A stretch of 33,297 bases of DNA from an uncultured Robiginitomaculum sp. (GTDB taxonomy: Bacteria; Pseudomonadota; Alphaproteobacteria; Caulobacterales; Maricaulaceae): assembly GCA_938010385.1 (NCBI GenBank), contig CALLVD010000059.1, forward strand, positions 1 through 33,297. Direction: 5' to 3'. The notes under the pieces were generated by a model. That model was not told the origin of the DNA and made no database searches. It was given only the letters and a program-made list of their open reading frames with translations. Numbering within the stretch: the stretch's first letter is position 1; each line of letters begins with the position of its first letter. The position numbers were made by a program, and so were the translations under genes. Positions 1 to 8,987 of this stretch are shown here, piece by piece.

Positions 1-546
1 GCCCCGGCGGCCGGCTACGCGACGCCGCAGGCCGAATTTGAGATTTTAAAGCGCCGGCTTATCCGCACATCCGCCGGCCTTATGCGCGCCAATGCGGCCC
101 TCTGTCCGGCAACGCGCATGATCATAACGCCGGATGAGCGCTTTCCCATTTGCACAAATAAAGTCGCGATTGAAGACAGCGCCATCGCCAATGCGGTGAC
201 GAACGGCGATACGATTTTAGTGACCACGGCCATGATTGCCCGGCTCAGCGATGATGAGCTGGCCTTTTTAATCGCTCACGAGCTCTCCCACAGCGTCGAG
301 GAAGATTATGTCGAGACCGCCGGCCGCCCGGAGCTTGAACTGACCGCCGACAGGACCGGCGTGTTTTTAATGGCCCGCGCCGGTTATGATATTAATGCGG
401 CCGTGACCGCGCTTGAGGCTTTGGATATTCCGAACGCGCCGCGTACCGACACCCACCCGGCCGGCGATGTTCGCATGGCGAATTTACGAAAAGCGATTGC
501 AGAGGTCAGCCGCCGTCAAGTGTCCGGCCGCCCGCTAATCCCCTGA
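1..546 (+). CDS. M48 family metallopeptidase, 3' part (5' end outside window)
   Basis: The frame is open from base 1, so the gene begins upstream of the window and only its last 181 codons are seen. The zinc-protease motif AHELSH (HExxH) is visible, followed about 30 residues later by ELTAD, whose Glu fits the third zinc ligand of M48 (Ste24/HtpX/LoiP-type) peptidases. The order CPATRM, VTNGDTILVTTAMI, HELSH, ELTAD is typical of periplasmic or lipoprotein M48 enzymes. It ends with TGA at 544-546, 10 bp from the end of the convergent parB. The family degrades misfolded envelope proteins. The N-terminus, and so any signal peptide or lipobox, cannot be seen. Substrate and symbol cannot be given. 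Confidence 0.85.
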   Translation, partial: APAAGYATPQAEFEILKRRLIRTSAGLMRANAALCPATRMIITPDERFPICTNKVAIEDSAIANAVTNGDTILVTTAMIARLSDDELAFLIAHELSHSVEEDYVETAGRPELELTADRTGVFLMARAGYDINAAVTALEALDIPNAPRTDTHPAGDVRMANLRKAIAEVSRRQVSGRPLIP

Positions 547-556
547 TTAAAAGCCT

Positions 557-1519
557 TTAGTCAAAGCCTTTGGGCAGGCGCTTGATAAGGTCTTCAAGCT
601 GCTCGGCGGTTTTGTAATGAATGACCAATTTCCCGGCCGGGTTTTTGTGGGCCAGATCCACTTTCAGCCCGATCTTATCGGTCAGCGTTTTTTCCACTTG
701 GCGAATATCTGCCGATTTTGTTTGCGCCGGCGGGCGCAAGGGCTCGCCTTTTTTCAGCCGGCGCATCATGGCTTCGGCCTCGCGCACGGACAGGTCTTTT
801 TGCACAATCATTTCCGCCAGCGCCGCCGGGTCCGGCGCCGATATTACCGCGCGCGCATGACCGGCGGACAGCTTGCCCTGCGCCAGTAAATCTTGCGCGC
901 GGGTCGGCAGGGTCAACAGCCGCATCATATTGGCCACATGGGACCGGCTTTTTCCGACCGCTTGCGCAATGTCTTCCTGGCGGCGATTAAATTCATCGGA
1001 CAAGGCTTTATAGGCTTGCGCTTCTTCAATCGGGTTCAGATTGGCGCGCTGCACATTTTCGACCACGCCGATTTCGAGCACTTCTTGATCGGTCAAATCT
1101 TTGACCATGACCGGCATTTGATCCAGCCCGGCTTTCAGGGACGCCTGCCAGCGGCGCTCGCCGGCAACAATTTGATAGCGGCCGGCCCCGGCAATGGGCC
1201 GCGCCAGAATGGGCTGCAAGACGCCTTTCTCTTTGATTGACCGGGTTAAGTCATCCAGCTTGGCCGGATCGAAATAGCGGCGCGGCTGTGCCGGATTGCG
1301 CTCTAATTTCGTAATAGCAATATATTGCGCCGCTTGAGAGGCCGCGCTGCTGACGGGCGACGTTTTCGCTTTTGGTTTGGCTTGCGTTTCTTTCACAGGC
1401 GTTTCTTTTATGGCCGGAGCCACGTCCGCCATCAGCGCCGATAAGCCTTTGCCTAATCCGCGCGCGGGACGGGCGGACGGTTTCTTTTGGCTTTGCGGTT
1501 TATTCGGTGTTTTCGCCAT
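557..1519 (-). CDS. parB: Chromosome partitioning protein ParB
   Basis: ParB is the CTP-dependent DNA clamp that loads at parS and organises the origin for segregation with ParA. At 320 aa the length is normal. The protein shows the N-terminal GLGKGLSALM segment (residues 21-30, the usual ParA-interacting region), the CTP-binding/arginine patch GERRW (120-124), the second conserved box ENVQRANLNPIEEA (154-167), and a helix-turn-helix around 182-202 (DIAQAVGKSRSHVANMMRLL). It lies 9 bp downstream of parA, in the same operon. Perfect parS sites occur 1.4-3.7 kb away, so the full parABS system is present. The ATG start at 1519 fits the usual basic N-terminus. Confidence 0.97.
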   Translation of the reverse strand: MAKTPNKPQSQKKPSARPARGLGKGLSALMADVAPAIKETPVKETQAKPKAKTSPVSSAASQAAQYIAITKLERNPAQPRRYFDPAKLDDLTRSIKEKGVLQPILARPIAGAGRYQIVAGERRWQASLKAGLDQMPVMVKDLTDQEVLEIGVVENVQRANLNPIEEAQAYKALSDEFNRRQEDIAQAVGKSRSHVANMMRLLTLPTRAQDLLAQGKLSAGHARAVISAPDPAALAEMIVQKDLSVREAEAMMRRLKKGEPLRPPAQTKSADIRQVEKTLTDKIGLKVDLAHKNPAGKLVIHYKTAEQLEDLIKRLPKGFD

Positions 1520-1528
1520 AGCGGCCCC

Positions 1529-2299
1529 CTACTTTGCGCGGCTGCGTTTTTTTAAAATTTCCCCGGCCAGGTCCATATAGGCCTTCGCGCCGGCAGACCG
1601 CCGATCGTAATGCGTCACCGGCAGGCCAAAGCTCGGCGCTTCGGCAATGCGGACATTGCGCGGAATGACGGTCTTAAACACGGCGCGGCCCAAATGTTTG
1701 CGCACATCAGCGACGACTTGGCCGGACAGGCGATTGCGCGGATCATACATGGTCAGCATGACGCCTTCGATTTTCAAATCAGGATTGATATTGGCCTTAG
1801 CCATCTCCACCGTCTTTAAAAGCTGCGACAGCCCTTCCAGCGCGTAAAACTCGCATTGCAGCGGCACAATAACAGAATGAGCTGCTGACAGGGCGTTGAC
1901 GGTCAGCAATGACAGGGATGGCGGGCAATCGAGTAGCACATAATCAGGCTTATTTTTCAGTGCATTAAGGGCGTCCGTCAGTAATGTCGTGCGCCCCTGC
2001 TGCGCGCCAAGCTCCAGCTCCGCGCCGGACAAATCCATATCCGACGGGACCAGTGACAGGCCGGCGACAGCCGTATCATAAAGCGCGTCGTTAATATCTG
2101 CCCCGTCTACAATCACATCATAGCTGGTCAGATTTCGGTCCGCGCGCATCACGCCCAGACCCGTCGAGGCGTTGCCTTGCGGGTCCATATCAACAAGCAA
2201 GACAGACTTGCCATGCTCTGTCAGGGCCGCGGCCAGATTAATGGCGGTGGTTGTTTTGCCCACCCCGCCTTTTTGATTGACGATCGCTATAACGCGCAT
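1529..2299 (-). CDS. parA: Chromosome partitioning ATPase ParA
   Basis: ParA is a Walker-type ATPase that forms a DNA-bound gradient pulling ParB-parS complexes apart. The deviant Walker A motif KGGVGKTT is at residues 10-17 and the Walker A' segment LLVDMDPQGNAS follows. DCPPSLSLLT is the Walker B region. The length of 256 aa is typical of chromosomal (Soj-type) ParA, which lacks the N-terminal helix-turn-helix of plasmid type Ia proteins. The first 13 bp overlap the end of rsmG, and parB follows after 9 bp, so rsmG-parA-parB look translationally linked. This is the standard origin-proximal order in Alphaproteobacteria. Confidence 0.97.
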   Translation of the reverse strand: MRVIAIVNQKGGVGKTTTAINLAAALTEHGKSVLLVDMDPQGNASTGLGVMRADRNLTSYDVIVDGADINDALYDTAVAGLSLVPSDMDLSGAELELGAQQGRTTLLTDALNALKNKPDYVLLDCPPSLSLLTVNALSAAHSVIVPLQCEFYALEGLSQLLKTVEMAKANINPDLKIEGVMLTMYDPRNRLSGQVVADVRKHLGRAVFKTVIPRNVRIAEAPSFGLPVTHYDRRSAGAKAYMDLAGEILKKRSRAK

Positions 2300-2934
2300 G
2301 CCGGTCCTGCCTCTGAGATTCGTTTCAGGTTTTTGATTAGCACGACTGCGCTCTCTGAGTCTGTGACAGAGGCGTGCTTTTCTGCTTTAAAATCGAAAAC
2401 TTCCCGCGCGGCGACAATTTCATCATCAGCTTGGCGACCTTTGAGGAAAATGCCCAGCGTATCCGGACCCCAAAACGGCAAAGCATAACCAAGGAGTTTC
2501 GGCAGCGGCGCAAAGGCGCGCGCGGAAATTACGTCTTGGGCCGGCAAGTCAAGGCTCTCAACCCGGTCTGTCGACACGATAATCGGCAGGCCTAATTCTC
2601 GTTTGACCGTGCGCAGGAATGTGCCTTTCTTGCCGACGGAATCAACCAAGGTCACTTGCGCGCCGGCGCGATCTCTCAAAGCCATCGCAATGGACACGCC
2701 GGGAAAGCCTGCGCCGGAGCCCATATCCAGAACGGATTGCGTGCCTTCGGGCAGGAACTTAACAACCTGATGACTGTCGAGCGCATGACGCTCCCAAAAA
2801 GCTTCGAGCGCGGTGCGCTGCACAAGGTTTATAGATTTATTCCAGGTATATAGGAGCGATTCCCATGTCTCATAGAGCGCCAATGTTTCACGTGAAACAT
2901 CTGTGTCCCGGGCAAAATCCTGCGCGCTGTACAC
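2287..2934 (-). CDS. rsmG: 16S rRNA (guanine-527-N7)-methyltransferase RsmG (GidB)
   Basis: This is an S-adenosylmethionine-dependent methyltransferase for 16S rRNA G527. The SAM-binding motif VLDMGSGAGFPG is visible around residues 68-79, preceded by the family segment NLVQR and followed by VTLVDSVGKKGTFL and ISARAFAPL. The length of 215 aa is normal. The start is GTG at 2934; no ATG lies nearby upstream, since mnmG ends 2 bp before it. A perfect parS site (2884-2899) is embedded in codons 13-17 and encodes V-S-R-E-T. The gene overlaps parA by 13 bp. Confidence 0.96.
   Translation of the reverse strand: MYSAQDFARDTDVSRETLALYETWESLLYTWNKSINLVQRTALEAFWERHALDSHQVVKFLPEGTQSVLDMGSGAGFPGVSIAMALRDRAGAQVTLVDSVGKKGTFLRTVKRELGLPIIVSTDRVESLDLPAQDVISARAFAPLPKLLGYALPFWGPDTLGIFLKGRQADDEIVAAREVFDFKAEKHASVTDSESAVVLIKNLKRISEAGPACAL
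2884..2899. other. parS: parS site 1, inside rsmG
   Basis: Perfect 16-bp palindrome TGTTTCACGTGAAACA, identical to the canonical bacterial parS consensus. It lies in the rsmG coding sequence, where it encodes V-S-R-E-T near the N-terminus. It is about 1.4 kb from parB and 7.2 kb from the putative oriC. ParB is expected to load here. Confidence 0.95.
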
Positions 2935-2936
2935 GG

Positions 2937-4790
2937 CTAGCCGGCCTTGCGAACATAGGACAATAGCGCCGTCAAAGCGCCGGGCGTGACGCCTTCAATC
3001 CGGCCCGCCTGCCCCAATGTCGCGGGACGCGCTTTCATCAGCTTTTCGCGCACCTCATTAGAAATGCCGCCAATGGCTTTATAATCCAGACTGCTTGGCA
3101 GTCGTAGGCCTTCGTCGCGGCGAAACGCCTTAATGTCTGCGGCTTGGCGCTCTATATAGCCTGAGTAGAGCGCTTCCGTCTCCAGCTGCTCGGCAATATC
3201 AGGGCGAAGCTCGCCTAATTTCGGCCAAACCGGCACTAAATCGGCCGTTTTCATGTTCGGATAAGCCAATAAATCCATGGCAGAGCGCCGATTGCCGTCA
3301 TTATTGACGTGAATTCCGGCCTTAGAGAGCGCGCTCGGCGTCATAGACACCGACTTTGCGTATTCTCGAGCCTCTGAGAGCGCCTTTTGTTTCACGTGAA
3401 ACATGTCTGAACGCGCTTTCGACACGATTCCAAGGCGTTCACCGACGGGGGTGAGCCGTTGATCGGCATTATCGGCGCGTAAAATCAGCCGGTATTCGGC
3501 GCGGCTGGTGAACATGCGATAAGGCTCTGTAACGCCTTTGGTAATCAGATCATCAATCATAACGCCGATATAAGCCTCAGATCGGTCGAGGATAAACGGC
3601 TCAGCGCCGCTGGCGGCAAGCGCGGCATTGACCCCGGCCATTAAGCCTTGGGCGGCCGCTTCTTCATAACCGGTCGTGCCGTTAATCTGTCCGGCCAGAT
3701 AGAGGCCCGGGATTTTGCGGGTTTCCAGCGTGGCGTGCAGCTCGCGCGGATCGACATAATCATATTCAATCGCGTAGCCGTAACGCTGCACCTCAATATT
3801 TTCCATGCCTTTAATCGTGCGCAGAAACGCATCCTGCACGGATTCGGGCAGGGAGCTGGAAATGCCGTTCGGATAGACCGTATCCCCATCCGGCCCGTCC
3901 GGCAGGCCTTCAGGCTCCAAGAAAATCTGGTGCTTATCTTTGTCCGCGAACCGCGCGACCTTGTCCTCAATAGAGGGACAATAGCGCGGGCCGCGTCCGG
4001 ATATAGACCCGTTATTAATCGCGGATTGCTGAATATCTTTTGCAATAACCGCATGGGTTTGCGCATTTGTGTGCGTAATGGCGCAGGTAACTTGCGGCAC
4101 AGTGATTTTATCGGTCAGAAATGAAAACGGCACAGGGCGCTCGTCGGCGGCCTGCTGTTCCAGACTGTCCCAATCGATAGACGATTTGCGAATGCGGGCA
4201 GGGGTCCCGGTCTTCAGGCGCCCGACAGCCAAGCCGGAACGGTACAAGCGATCAGACAGCCCAAGGGCAGGGGCCTCGCCGTGACGGCCGGCCGGAATAC
4301 GGGTCTCCCCGATATGAATCATGCCTTTTAAAAACGTGCCGGTCGTTAAAACCGCTTTTGGCGCGCTAAACTCGCGCCCGTCTTCCAGCACGACGCCTTG
4401 CAGCACGCCGTCTTTAATGCGCAAATCATGGACGGCGCCCGCGATAATTGTCAGGTTTTCAATCTCTGACAGCAGGCCTTGCATGGCAGTTTTATAAAGG
4501 CCGCGGTCAGATTGCGTGCGCGGGCCGCGGACGGCCGGGCCCTTACTGCGGTTAAGCAGGCGAAACTGAATGCCGGACGCGTCTGTCGCCAGCCCCATAA
4601 CGCCGCCGAGCGCATCAACTTCGCGCACCAAATGACCTTTGCCCAGGCCGCCAATGGCCGGATTGCAGGACATTTCGCCGATCGTCTTGACTCTATGGGT
4701 GAGCAAAAGCGTGTTGGCGCCCGTGCGCGCAGACGCGCTCGCGGCCTCACAGCCGGCGTGTCCGCCTCCAATGACAATAACGTCGTACAT
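2937..4790 (-). CDS. mnmG: tRNA uridine-34 modification enzyme MnmG (GidA)
   Basis: MnmG is the FAD- and NADH-dependent subunit that, with MnmE, installs (carboxymethyl)aminomethyl groups at C5 of wobble uridine 34. The N-terminal dinucleotide motif [10 protein letters not shown] is at about residues 8-17. The GidA signatures [20 protein letters not shown] and [13 protein letters not shown] follow, and [14 protein letters not shown] lies in the C-terminal half. The length of 617 aa is normal. It ends 2 bp before rsmG and is preceded 84 bp upstream by mnmE, so both subunits are encoded together. A perfect parS site falls in codons 463-468, encoding F-H-V-K-Q. Confidence 0.97.
   Translation of the reverse strand: MYDVIVIGGGHAGCEAASASARTGANTLLLTHRVKTIGEMSCNPAIGGLGKGHLVREVDALGGVMGLATDASGIQFRLLNRSKGPAVRGPRTQSDRGLYKTAMQGLLSEIENLTIIAGAVHDLRIKDGVLQGVVLEDGREFSAPKAVLTTGTFLKGMIHIGETRIPAGRHGEAPALGLSDRLYRSGLAVGRLKTGTPARIRKSSIDWDSLEQQAADERPVPFSFLTDKITVPQVTCAITHTNAQTHAVIAKDIQQSAINNGSISGRGPRYCPSIEDKVARFADKDKHQIFLEPEGLPDGPDGDTVYPNGISSSLPESVQDAFLRTIKGMENIEVQRYGYAIEYDYVDPRELHATLETRKIPGLYLAGQINGTTGYEEAAAQGLMAGVNAALAASGAEPFILDRSEAYIGVMIDDLITKGVTEPYRMFTSRAEYRLILRADNADQRLTPVGERLGIVSKARSDMFHVKQKALSEAREYAKSVSMTPSALSKAGIHVNNDGNRRSAMDLLAYPNMKTADLVPVWPKLGELRPDIAEQLETEALYSGYIERQAADIKAFRRDEGLRLPSSLDYKAIGGISNEVREKLMKARPATLGQAGRIEGVTPGALTALLSYVRKAG
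3388..3403. other. parS: parS site 2, inside mnmG
   Basis: Perfect copy of TGTTTCACGTGAAACA, 504 bp from site 1. In the mnmG frame it reads as F-H-V-K-Q after a Met codon, a different reading frame from the V-S-R-E-T used in rsmG and mnmE. The DNA word is therefore conserved whatever peptide it gives. Confidence 0.95.
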
Positions 4791-4851
4791 AATCGCTCCG
4801 AATTTGCGCCTTAATTAGCAGAAAGACGCACAGAGTCGATAGGGCAGGGCA

Positions 4852-4867
4852 TGTTTCACGTGAAACA
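4852..4867. other. parS: parS site 3, between mnmE and mnmG
   Basis: Perfect TGTTTCACGTGAAACA in the 84-bp gap between mnmE and mnmG. It lies 8 bp beyond the mnmE stop codon and 61 bp upstream of the mnmG start. It is the only one of the four sites in non-coding DNA. Bound ParB could affect mnmG transcription, but that is inference. Confidence 0.95.
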
Positions 4868-4874
4868 ATCGCCC

Positions 4875-6209
4875 TTATTTACCGATGCAAAACCTCGAAA
4901 ATATCCGGTCGAGTACCGCTTCAATATCCGCTTCGCCGGCCAGCTCTTTAATCGCGTGCAAGGCCGCGCGCAAGTCTTCCCCTGCAAGCTCCGGCGCAGC
5001 ATCCAAATTCCGCCGCGCACGCTGCACGGCATCAAGACAGGCTTGCGCGCAGTGGCGATGACGGGCACGGGTGAGGCCCGCATTCTCTTGGACCTTAAAC
5101 CGGTCAGAGATAATAGCCTCCAGCTTGCCGCGCAGGCCTTCAATGTCCTCTGCGCTATGGGCCGAAAGCGACATCACATCGATTGTTTCACGTGAAACAT
5201 TAGCGGTGCACACATCCGATTTATTGAGCAATAAAATGTCGCCGGGGCGAAGCACGGCCTCTATAGCGGCGAGCTCACTCAGATCACCGCTATCCAAGAC
5301 GCCAATCCGCAAATCTACATCCTGCGCCCGAACCCGCGCACGGCGCACGCCTTCAGCTTCAATCTTATTCTCCGTATCACGCAGACCCGCCGTATCAGAC
5401 AGGCGAACGGGCAGGCCGCCGATAACCAGATTCACTTCGACAATATCCCGCGTTGTCCCGGCCTCATCAGAGACTATGGCAGCCTCTTTTTTTGATAAAG
5501 CATTGATAATACTGGACTTACCCGCATTGGGCGGGCCGATGACGGCTATATCCAAGCCATGCCGCACCCGTTCCCCCGCGCGGCTGCCGGCCAGAGATTT
5601 CTCCAAAGCCCGCGCTAAATCATCCAACCCGCTCCCGGCCCGCAGGGCGAGTTTATCCGGCACATCTTCTTCATCCGGGAAATCAATCTCGCCCTCAACA
5701 GCGGCCAGCGCGTCCAATATGGCCTCGCGCCATTCAGTATAGACGCTCTTAAGCCCGCCGGACATTTGCCGAAACGCTTGAGCCCGCTGCGCTTCTGTTT
5801 CGGAATCAATCAAATCAGCGAGGCCTTCAGCTTCCGTCAAATCCATACGGGCGTTTTCAAAGGCCCGCCGCGTAAATTCGCCGGCGCGCGCCTGACGCAA
5901 GCCGGCGCTGAACAAAGCCCCGCTGACCGCTTCAACCACGGCCGGGCTGCCGTGAACATGAAGCTCGACCATGTCTTCGCCGGTAAAACTGGCCGGAGCC
6001 TTAAATCGCAGGATAAGCGCCTGATCCATTGCCCCGCCGGTTTGCGGATTGACGATTGTGCGCAAGCTCGTGCGGCGCGGCGCGGGAAGACCGCCGGTCA
6101 GCATAGCCGCCAAAGCCGCATCGCTTTGCGGTCCGCTAATGCGCAGAATTGTCACGCCCGCCCGGCCACCGCCGCTCGCGACTGCAAAAATTGTGTCTTT
6201 AGAGCTCAT
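4875..6209 (-). CDS. mnmE: tRNA modification GTPase MnmE (TrmE)
   Basis: MnmE is the potassium-activated GTPase partner of MnmG in U34 modification. The order is an N-terminal tetrahydrofolate-binding domain (DTIFAVASG...GRAGVTILRISG), a central helical domain, and an embedded G domain from about residue 225 with GPPNAGKSS (G1), DEAGTTRD (G2), DTAGLRD (G3) and NKSD (G4). It ends in the catalytic C-terminus CIGK. The length of 444-445 aa is normal. The start is either ATG 6209 or the adjacent GTG 6212; ATG gives the usual family N-terminus, while AGAAGG upstream suits either. A perfect parS lies near codon 338, again reading V-S-R-E-T. Confidence 0.97.
   Translation of the reverse strand: MSSKDTIFAVASGGGRAGVTILRISGPQSDAALAAMLTGGLPAPRRTSLRTIVNPQTGGAMDQALILRFKAPASFTGEDMVELHVHGSPAVVEAVSGALFSAGLRQARAGEFTRRAFENARMDLTEAEGLADLIDSETEAQRAQAFRQMSGGLKSVYTEWREAILDALAAVEGEIDFPDEEDVPDKLALRAGSGLDDLARALEKSLAGSRAGERVRHGLDIAVIGPPNAGKSSIINALSKKEAAIVSDEAGTTRDIVEVNLVIGGLPVRLSDTAGLRDTENKIEAEGVRRARVRAQDVDLRIGVLDSGDLSELAAIEAVLRPGDILLLNKSDVCTANVSRETIDVMSLSAHSAEDIEGLRGKLEAIISDRFKVQENAGLTRARHRHCAQACLDAVQRARRNLDAAPELAGEDLRAALHAIKELAGEADIEAVLDRIFSRFCIGK
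5184..5199. other. parS: parS site 4, inside mnmE
   Basis: Fourth perfect TGTTTCACGTGAAACA, 332 bp from site 3 and about 5 kb from the putative oriC. It encodes V-S-R-E-T in the G domain of MnmE, at a poorly conserved position between the NKSD motif and the C-terminal helical part. Confidence 0.95.
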
Positions 6210-6270
6210 CACGCTTTACCTTCTTCCCGGCGGGGTTTAGCCCGAAGGCGTAATAATAGAAAGCCCGCTT

Positions 6271-7122
6271 ATGTTTCGCGTTTTAATTTTAGCCGCCGGT
6301 CTCACTTTGACCGCGTGTTCACAAAAGGGCGTTGAGACGCAAGCCTTAAATTCCGACGGCTTACCGCCTTTAAGCCAAGCGCTTAGCTGCCTGTCCGGAA
6401 CAGGCCCCATCATCGCCGCCCATCGCGGGCGCGATAAGATCAAGCGGCATACCGAAAATGCTTTGTCCTCGCTGAAATCCCTGAAACTTTCGGGTTTTGT
6501 GATTGCCGAAATTGATGTTTCCCGGCTGAAAGACGGAACGCATATTCTGCATCATGACGGCGTCTGGGATGAAACGACAACAGGAACCGGCGTCGTTGCA
6601 TCAACACGATGGGAGGATGCACAAAAGCTGCTTTTAAAAACCCGCGGCGGCAAACCCCGGTCAGAAAGGCTATCCACACTGGACGATATTTTATCGTGGG
6701 CTAATCAGGATTTCTATCTTGAGCTGGATTTCAAATCATCCGCTGATGAACACGCCGTTATCAAAGCGGTTCACGCCACCGGCATGACCGATCATGTGGT
6801 GCTGATTGCCTACTCAGCACGGCAAGCGGACTTATTGCGGGGGCTGAGCCGGCGCGTCACCGGCAAAACAGTCCTCATCTCCGGCCCGCCCGGCAGCACA
6901 TCATTTGAATGGGCCGGAACAAAGGCGTATAATGTTAAAGCAATCAGAGCCGCAGCTAAATCCGGCAAGTTTACGGCCTATGGCATGATGTCCCCCAAAT
7001 ACGCAAAACGGGCCGATTACAGCTCGCTTTCCGTTTTAGTGTCTGATTTTCCGCGCGAGGCGAAAGATAAAGTCGGCATAAAAACCAAAGACCGTGACCG
7101 CATAGCGGCCTGCGATATTTAA
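6271..7122 (+). CDS. Putative lipoprotein, glycerophosphodiester phosphodiesterase (GDPD) family
   Basis: The N-terminus has a short hydrophobic signal ending in the lipobox LTAC, with Cys16 as the expected lipidated residue, so the mature protein should be anchored in the periplasm. The GDPD active-site set is present: H51-R52 in AAHRG, E62-N63, E80-x-D82, and H94-H95-D96 in ILHHDG. A second acidic strand LELDF is also present. The family hydrolyses glycerophosphodiesters to glycerol-3-phosphate and an alcohol. The gene runs against its neighbours mnmE and rho. Its TAA shares the four bases TTAA at 7119-7122 with the rho stop. The substrate is unknown. Confidence 0.85.
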   Translation: MFRVLILAAGLTLTACSQKGVETQALNSDGLPPLSQALSCLSGTGPIIAAHRGRDKIKRHTENALSSLKSLKLSGFVIAEIDVSRLKDGTHILHHDGVWDETTTGTGVVASTRWEDAQKLLLKTRGGKPRSERLSTLDDILSWANQDFYLELDFKSSADEHAVIKAVHATGMTDHVVLIAYSARQADLLRGLSRRVTGKTVLISGPPGSTSFEWAGTKAYNVKAIRAAAKSGKFTAYGMMSPKYAKRADYSSLSVLVSDFPREAKDKVGIKTKDRDRIAACDI

Positions 7123-8438
7123 GTATTCATAGAATCAAAAAACTCTTCATTGGTCTTGGTATCTTTGAGCTTTGAAATCAGGAAGTCGATAGCATCCATC
7201 GTTCCCATAGGATTGAGGATACGGCGCAGGACATAAGTCTTTTGCAAATCTACCGGCGTGACCAAAAGCTCTTCTTTCCGGGTGCCGGATTTCGTGACGT
7301 CAATGGCCGGGAAAATACGCTTGTCAGCCACTTTGCGGTCCAGAACAATTTCGCAGTTACCCGTGCCTTTAAATTCTTCAAAAATAACCTCGTCCATACG
7401 CGAGCCGGTATCAATCAAAGCGGTCGCAATAATCGTCAGGCTGCCGCCTTCTTCAATATTACGCGCAGCGCCAAAGAACCGTTTCGGACGCTGAAGCGCA
7501 TTGGCGTCAACACCGCCGGTCAAAACCTTACCGGAGCTTGGGACAACTGTGTTGTAGGCGCGTCCAAGACGGGTAATCGAATCGAGCAAAATAACAACGT
7601 CTTTGCCGTGCTCAGTTAAGCGTTTCGCTTTTTGAATGACCATTTCGGCCACTTGCACGTGGCGGGTCGCCGGCTCATCAAAAGTAGAGCTGACGACTTC
7701 GCCTTTTACGCTGCGCTGCATATCAGTCACTTCTTCGGGACGCTCATCAATAAGAAGCACAAGCACGTAAACTTCGGGATGATTCACCTCGATGGAATGT
7801 GCAATGTTTTGCAGCAATACAGTTTTACCGGTCCGCGGCGGGGCCACAATAAGCGCACGCTGGCCCTTACCGATTGGGGCGACAATATCAATAATTCGGC
7901 CGGAACGATCTTTAACAGTCGGGTCTGACAACTCCATTTTCATGCGCTGCTCAGGATAAAGCGGCGTCAGGTTATCAAAATGGACTTTGTTTTTCGCCTG
8001 TTCAGTCGTGCCAAAATTCTGCGTGATAACAGAGGTCAGGGCGAAATAATGCTCACCTTCACGCGGGCTGCGAATCTCGCCGGAGATTGTATCACCGGTG
8101 CGCATACCAAACTTACGGATTTGCTTCGGACTGACATAGATATCATCCGGACCGGGCAGATAATTTGATTCCGGGGCCCGCAGGAAGCCAAAACCGTCTT
8201 GCAGCACTTCCAAAACGCCGCTGCCGTGAATCTCGACATCGTCCTCAGCCAAATCTTTCAGGACATCAAAATAGATGTCCTGTTTGCGCATATTACCGGC
8301 ATTTTCGAGACCAACCGCTTCGGCAAAGGCAATAAGCTCGGCCGGTTTTTTCGATTTCAACTCTTCAAGGCTGATCGTTTCCAGCGCGTCGATTTCTGCC
8401 GGATCAATGACAATAGGGGCGGGTTTTGAATCGCTCAT
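7119..8438 (-). CDS. rho: Transcription termination factor Rho
   Basis: Rho is the hexameric RNA helicase that terminates transcription. The N-terminal OB-fold RNA-binding segment DGFGFLR is at residues 81-87, Walker A APPRTGKT is at 199-206, [13 protein letters not shown] is the Walker B/catalytic segment, and the Q/R-loop region RLGRAYN follows. The length of 439 aa is slightly above E. coli Rho (419), with the extra residues at the N-terminus. The ATG start is at 8438. The stop overlaps the convergent GDPD gene by 4 bp. A sigma-70-like promoter lies at 8522-8549, leaving a leader of roughly 75 nt. Confidence 0.97.
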   Translation of the reverse strand: MSDSKPAPIVIDPAEIDALETISLEELKSKKPAELIAFAEAVGLENAGNMRKQDIYFDVLKDLAEDDVEIHGSGVLEVLQDGFGFLRAPESNYLPGPDDIYVSPKQIRKFGMRTGDTISGEIRSPREGEHYFALTSVITQNFGTTEQAKNKVHFDNLTPLYPEQRMKMELSDPTVKDRSGRIIDIVAPIGKGQRALIVAPPRTGKTVLLQNIAHSIEVNHPEVYVLVLLIDERPEEVTDMQRSVKGEVVSSTFDEPATRHVQVAEMVIQKAKRLTEHGKDVVILLDSITRLGRAYNTVVPSSGKVLTGGVDANALQRPKRFFGAARNIEEGGSLTIIATALIDTGSRMDEVIFEEFKGTGNCEIVLDRKVADKRIFPAIDVTKSGTRKEELLVTPVDLQKTYVLRRILNPMGTMDAIDFLISKLKDTKTNEEFFDSMNT

Positions 8439-8521
8439 GATAACTCTTTATAGGGTGATGCCGCGCAATACAGAGATGAAAGGGGCATGGGGATTAACAG
8501 CCAAGAACAGGCTATATCTGC

Positions 8522-8549
8522 GATATATACAGACTGACGCCCGCGTCAA
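8522..8549 (-). promoter_or_regulatory. Predicted sigma-70-type promoter of rho
   Basis: On the minus strand TTGACG (8549-8544) is followed after 16 bp by TATATC (8527-8522), close to TTGACA/TATAAT. It lies just past the hemJ stop and about 84 bp upstream of the rho ATG, so rho can be transcribed apart from hemE-hemJ. The -35 region is part of a perfect inverted repeat, TGACGC-CC-GCGTCA (8535-8548), which may be chance or an operator. Confidence 0.5.
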
Positions 8550-8552
8550 CCG

Positions 8553-8987
8553 TCAAAACGGTTTCGCAATCGCCAAAATAACGACCGGAATTGTGACTAA
8601 AGCCGGGATTTCATTCAAAAGGCGATATGTTTTTTCGCTGCGAGGACGCTCGCCGCGTTCAAACTTCTTACGATCCGCGGCCATTACCATGTGGTACCCC
8701 ATCAAGCCAAAAACCAAAACCAGCTTAATAATGAGCCAGATCTCCAGACCGCCCATGGCGACATTCTTGCGGATTAAATAAAGGCCGAGAATAAAAGCTG
8801 AAATCATGGCCGGATTCATGATGATTTTTAAAAGCCGGCGCTCCTGGATCAATAAAGCCGCTTCAAGCTCCCCGCCCGGTTTTGCGCTGCTGTGATAAAC
8901 AAAGAGACGCGGCAAGTATAAAAGACCAGCCATCCAGAAAATCACGGCGATCAAATGCAAAGCTTTCGCCCAAATATAAACATCCAT
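8553..8987 (-). CDS. hemJ: Protoporphyrinogen IX oxidase HemJ (UPF0093 membrane protein)
   Basis: HemJ is the integral membrane protoporphyrinogen oxidase that replaces HemG or HemY in many Alphaproteobacteria and cyanobacteria. At 144 aa it has the family length. It shows the conserved N-terminal WAKALHLIAVIFWMAGLLYLPRLF segment in shorter recognisable pieces (KALHLIAVI, AGLLYLPRLF), a conserved middle ERRLLKIIMNPAM, and a C-terminal RLLNEIP. Four hydrophobic segments are apparent. The ATG overlaps the hemE stop by one base (TAATG), so the two haem genes are coupled. hemH, often beside them, is not in the window. Confidence 0.93.
   Translation of the reverse strand: MDVYIWAKALHLIAVIFWMAGLLYLPRLFVYHSSAKPGGELEAALLIQERRLLKIIMNPAMISAFILGLYLIRKNVAMGGLEIWLIIKLVLVFGLMGYHMVMAADRKKFERGERPRSEKTYRLLNEIPALVTIPVVILAIAKPF

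Noticed and set aside
3648-4124. Long open frame opposite mnmG (158 codons)
   Set aside because: Lies wholly antisense to a well-identified gene, has no family motifs or ribosome binding site, and is of the type produced by GC-rich codon use. Similar antisense frames over coaE (12728-13387), mltA (16330-16935), the OYE gene (20498-21106), the PBP gene (21955-22524), cobB (26891-27427) and the Bax inhibitor gene (29784-30407) were dropped for the same reason.
4851-5195. Plus-strand frame of 114 codons starting at parS site 3 and ending near site 4
   Set aside because: Its ATG is created by the parS word and the base before it, and nearly all of it is antisense to mnmE. The bracketing by two parS sites looks coincidental.
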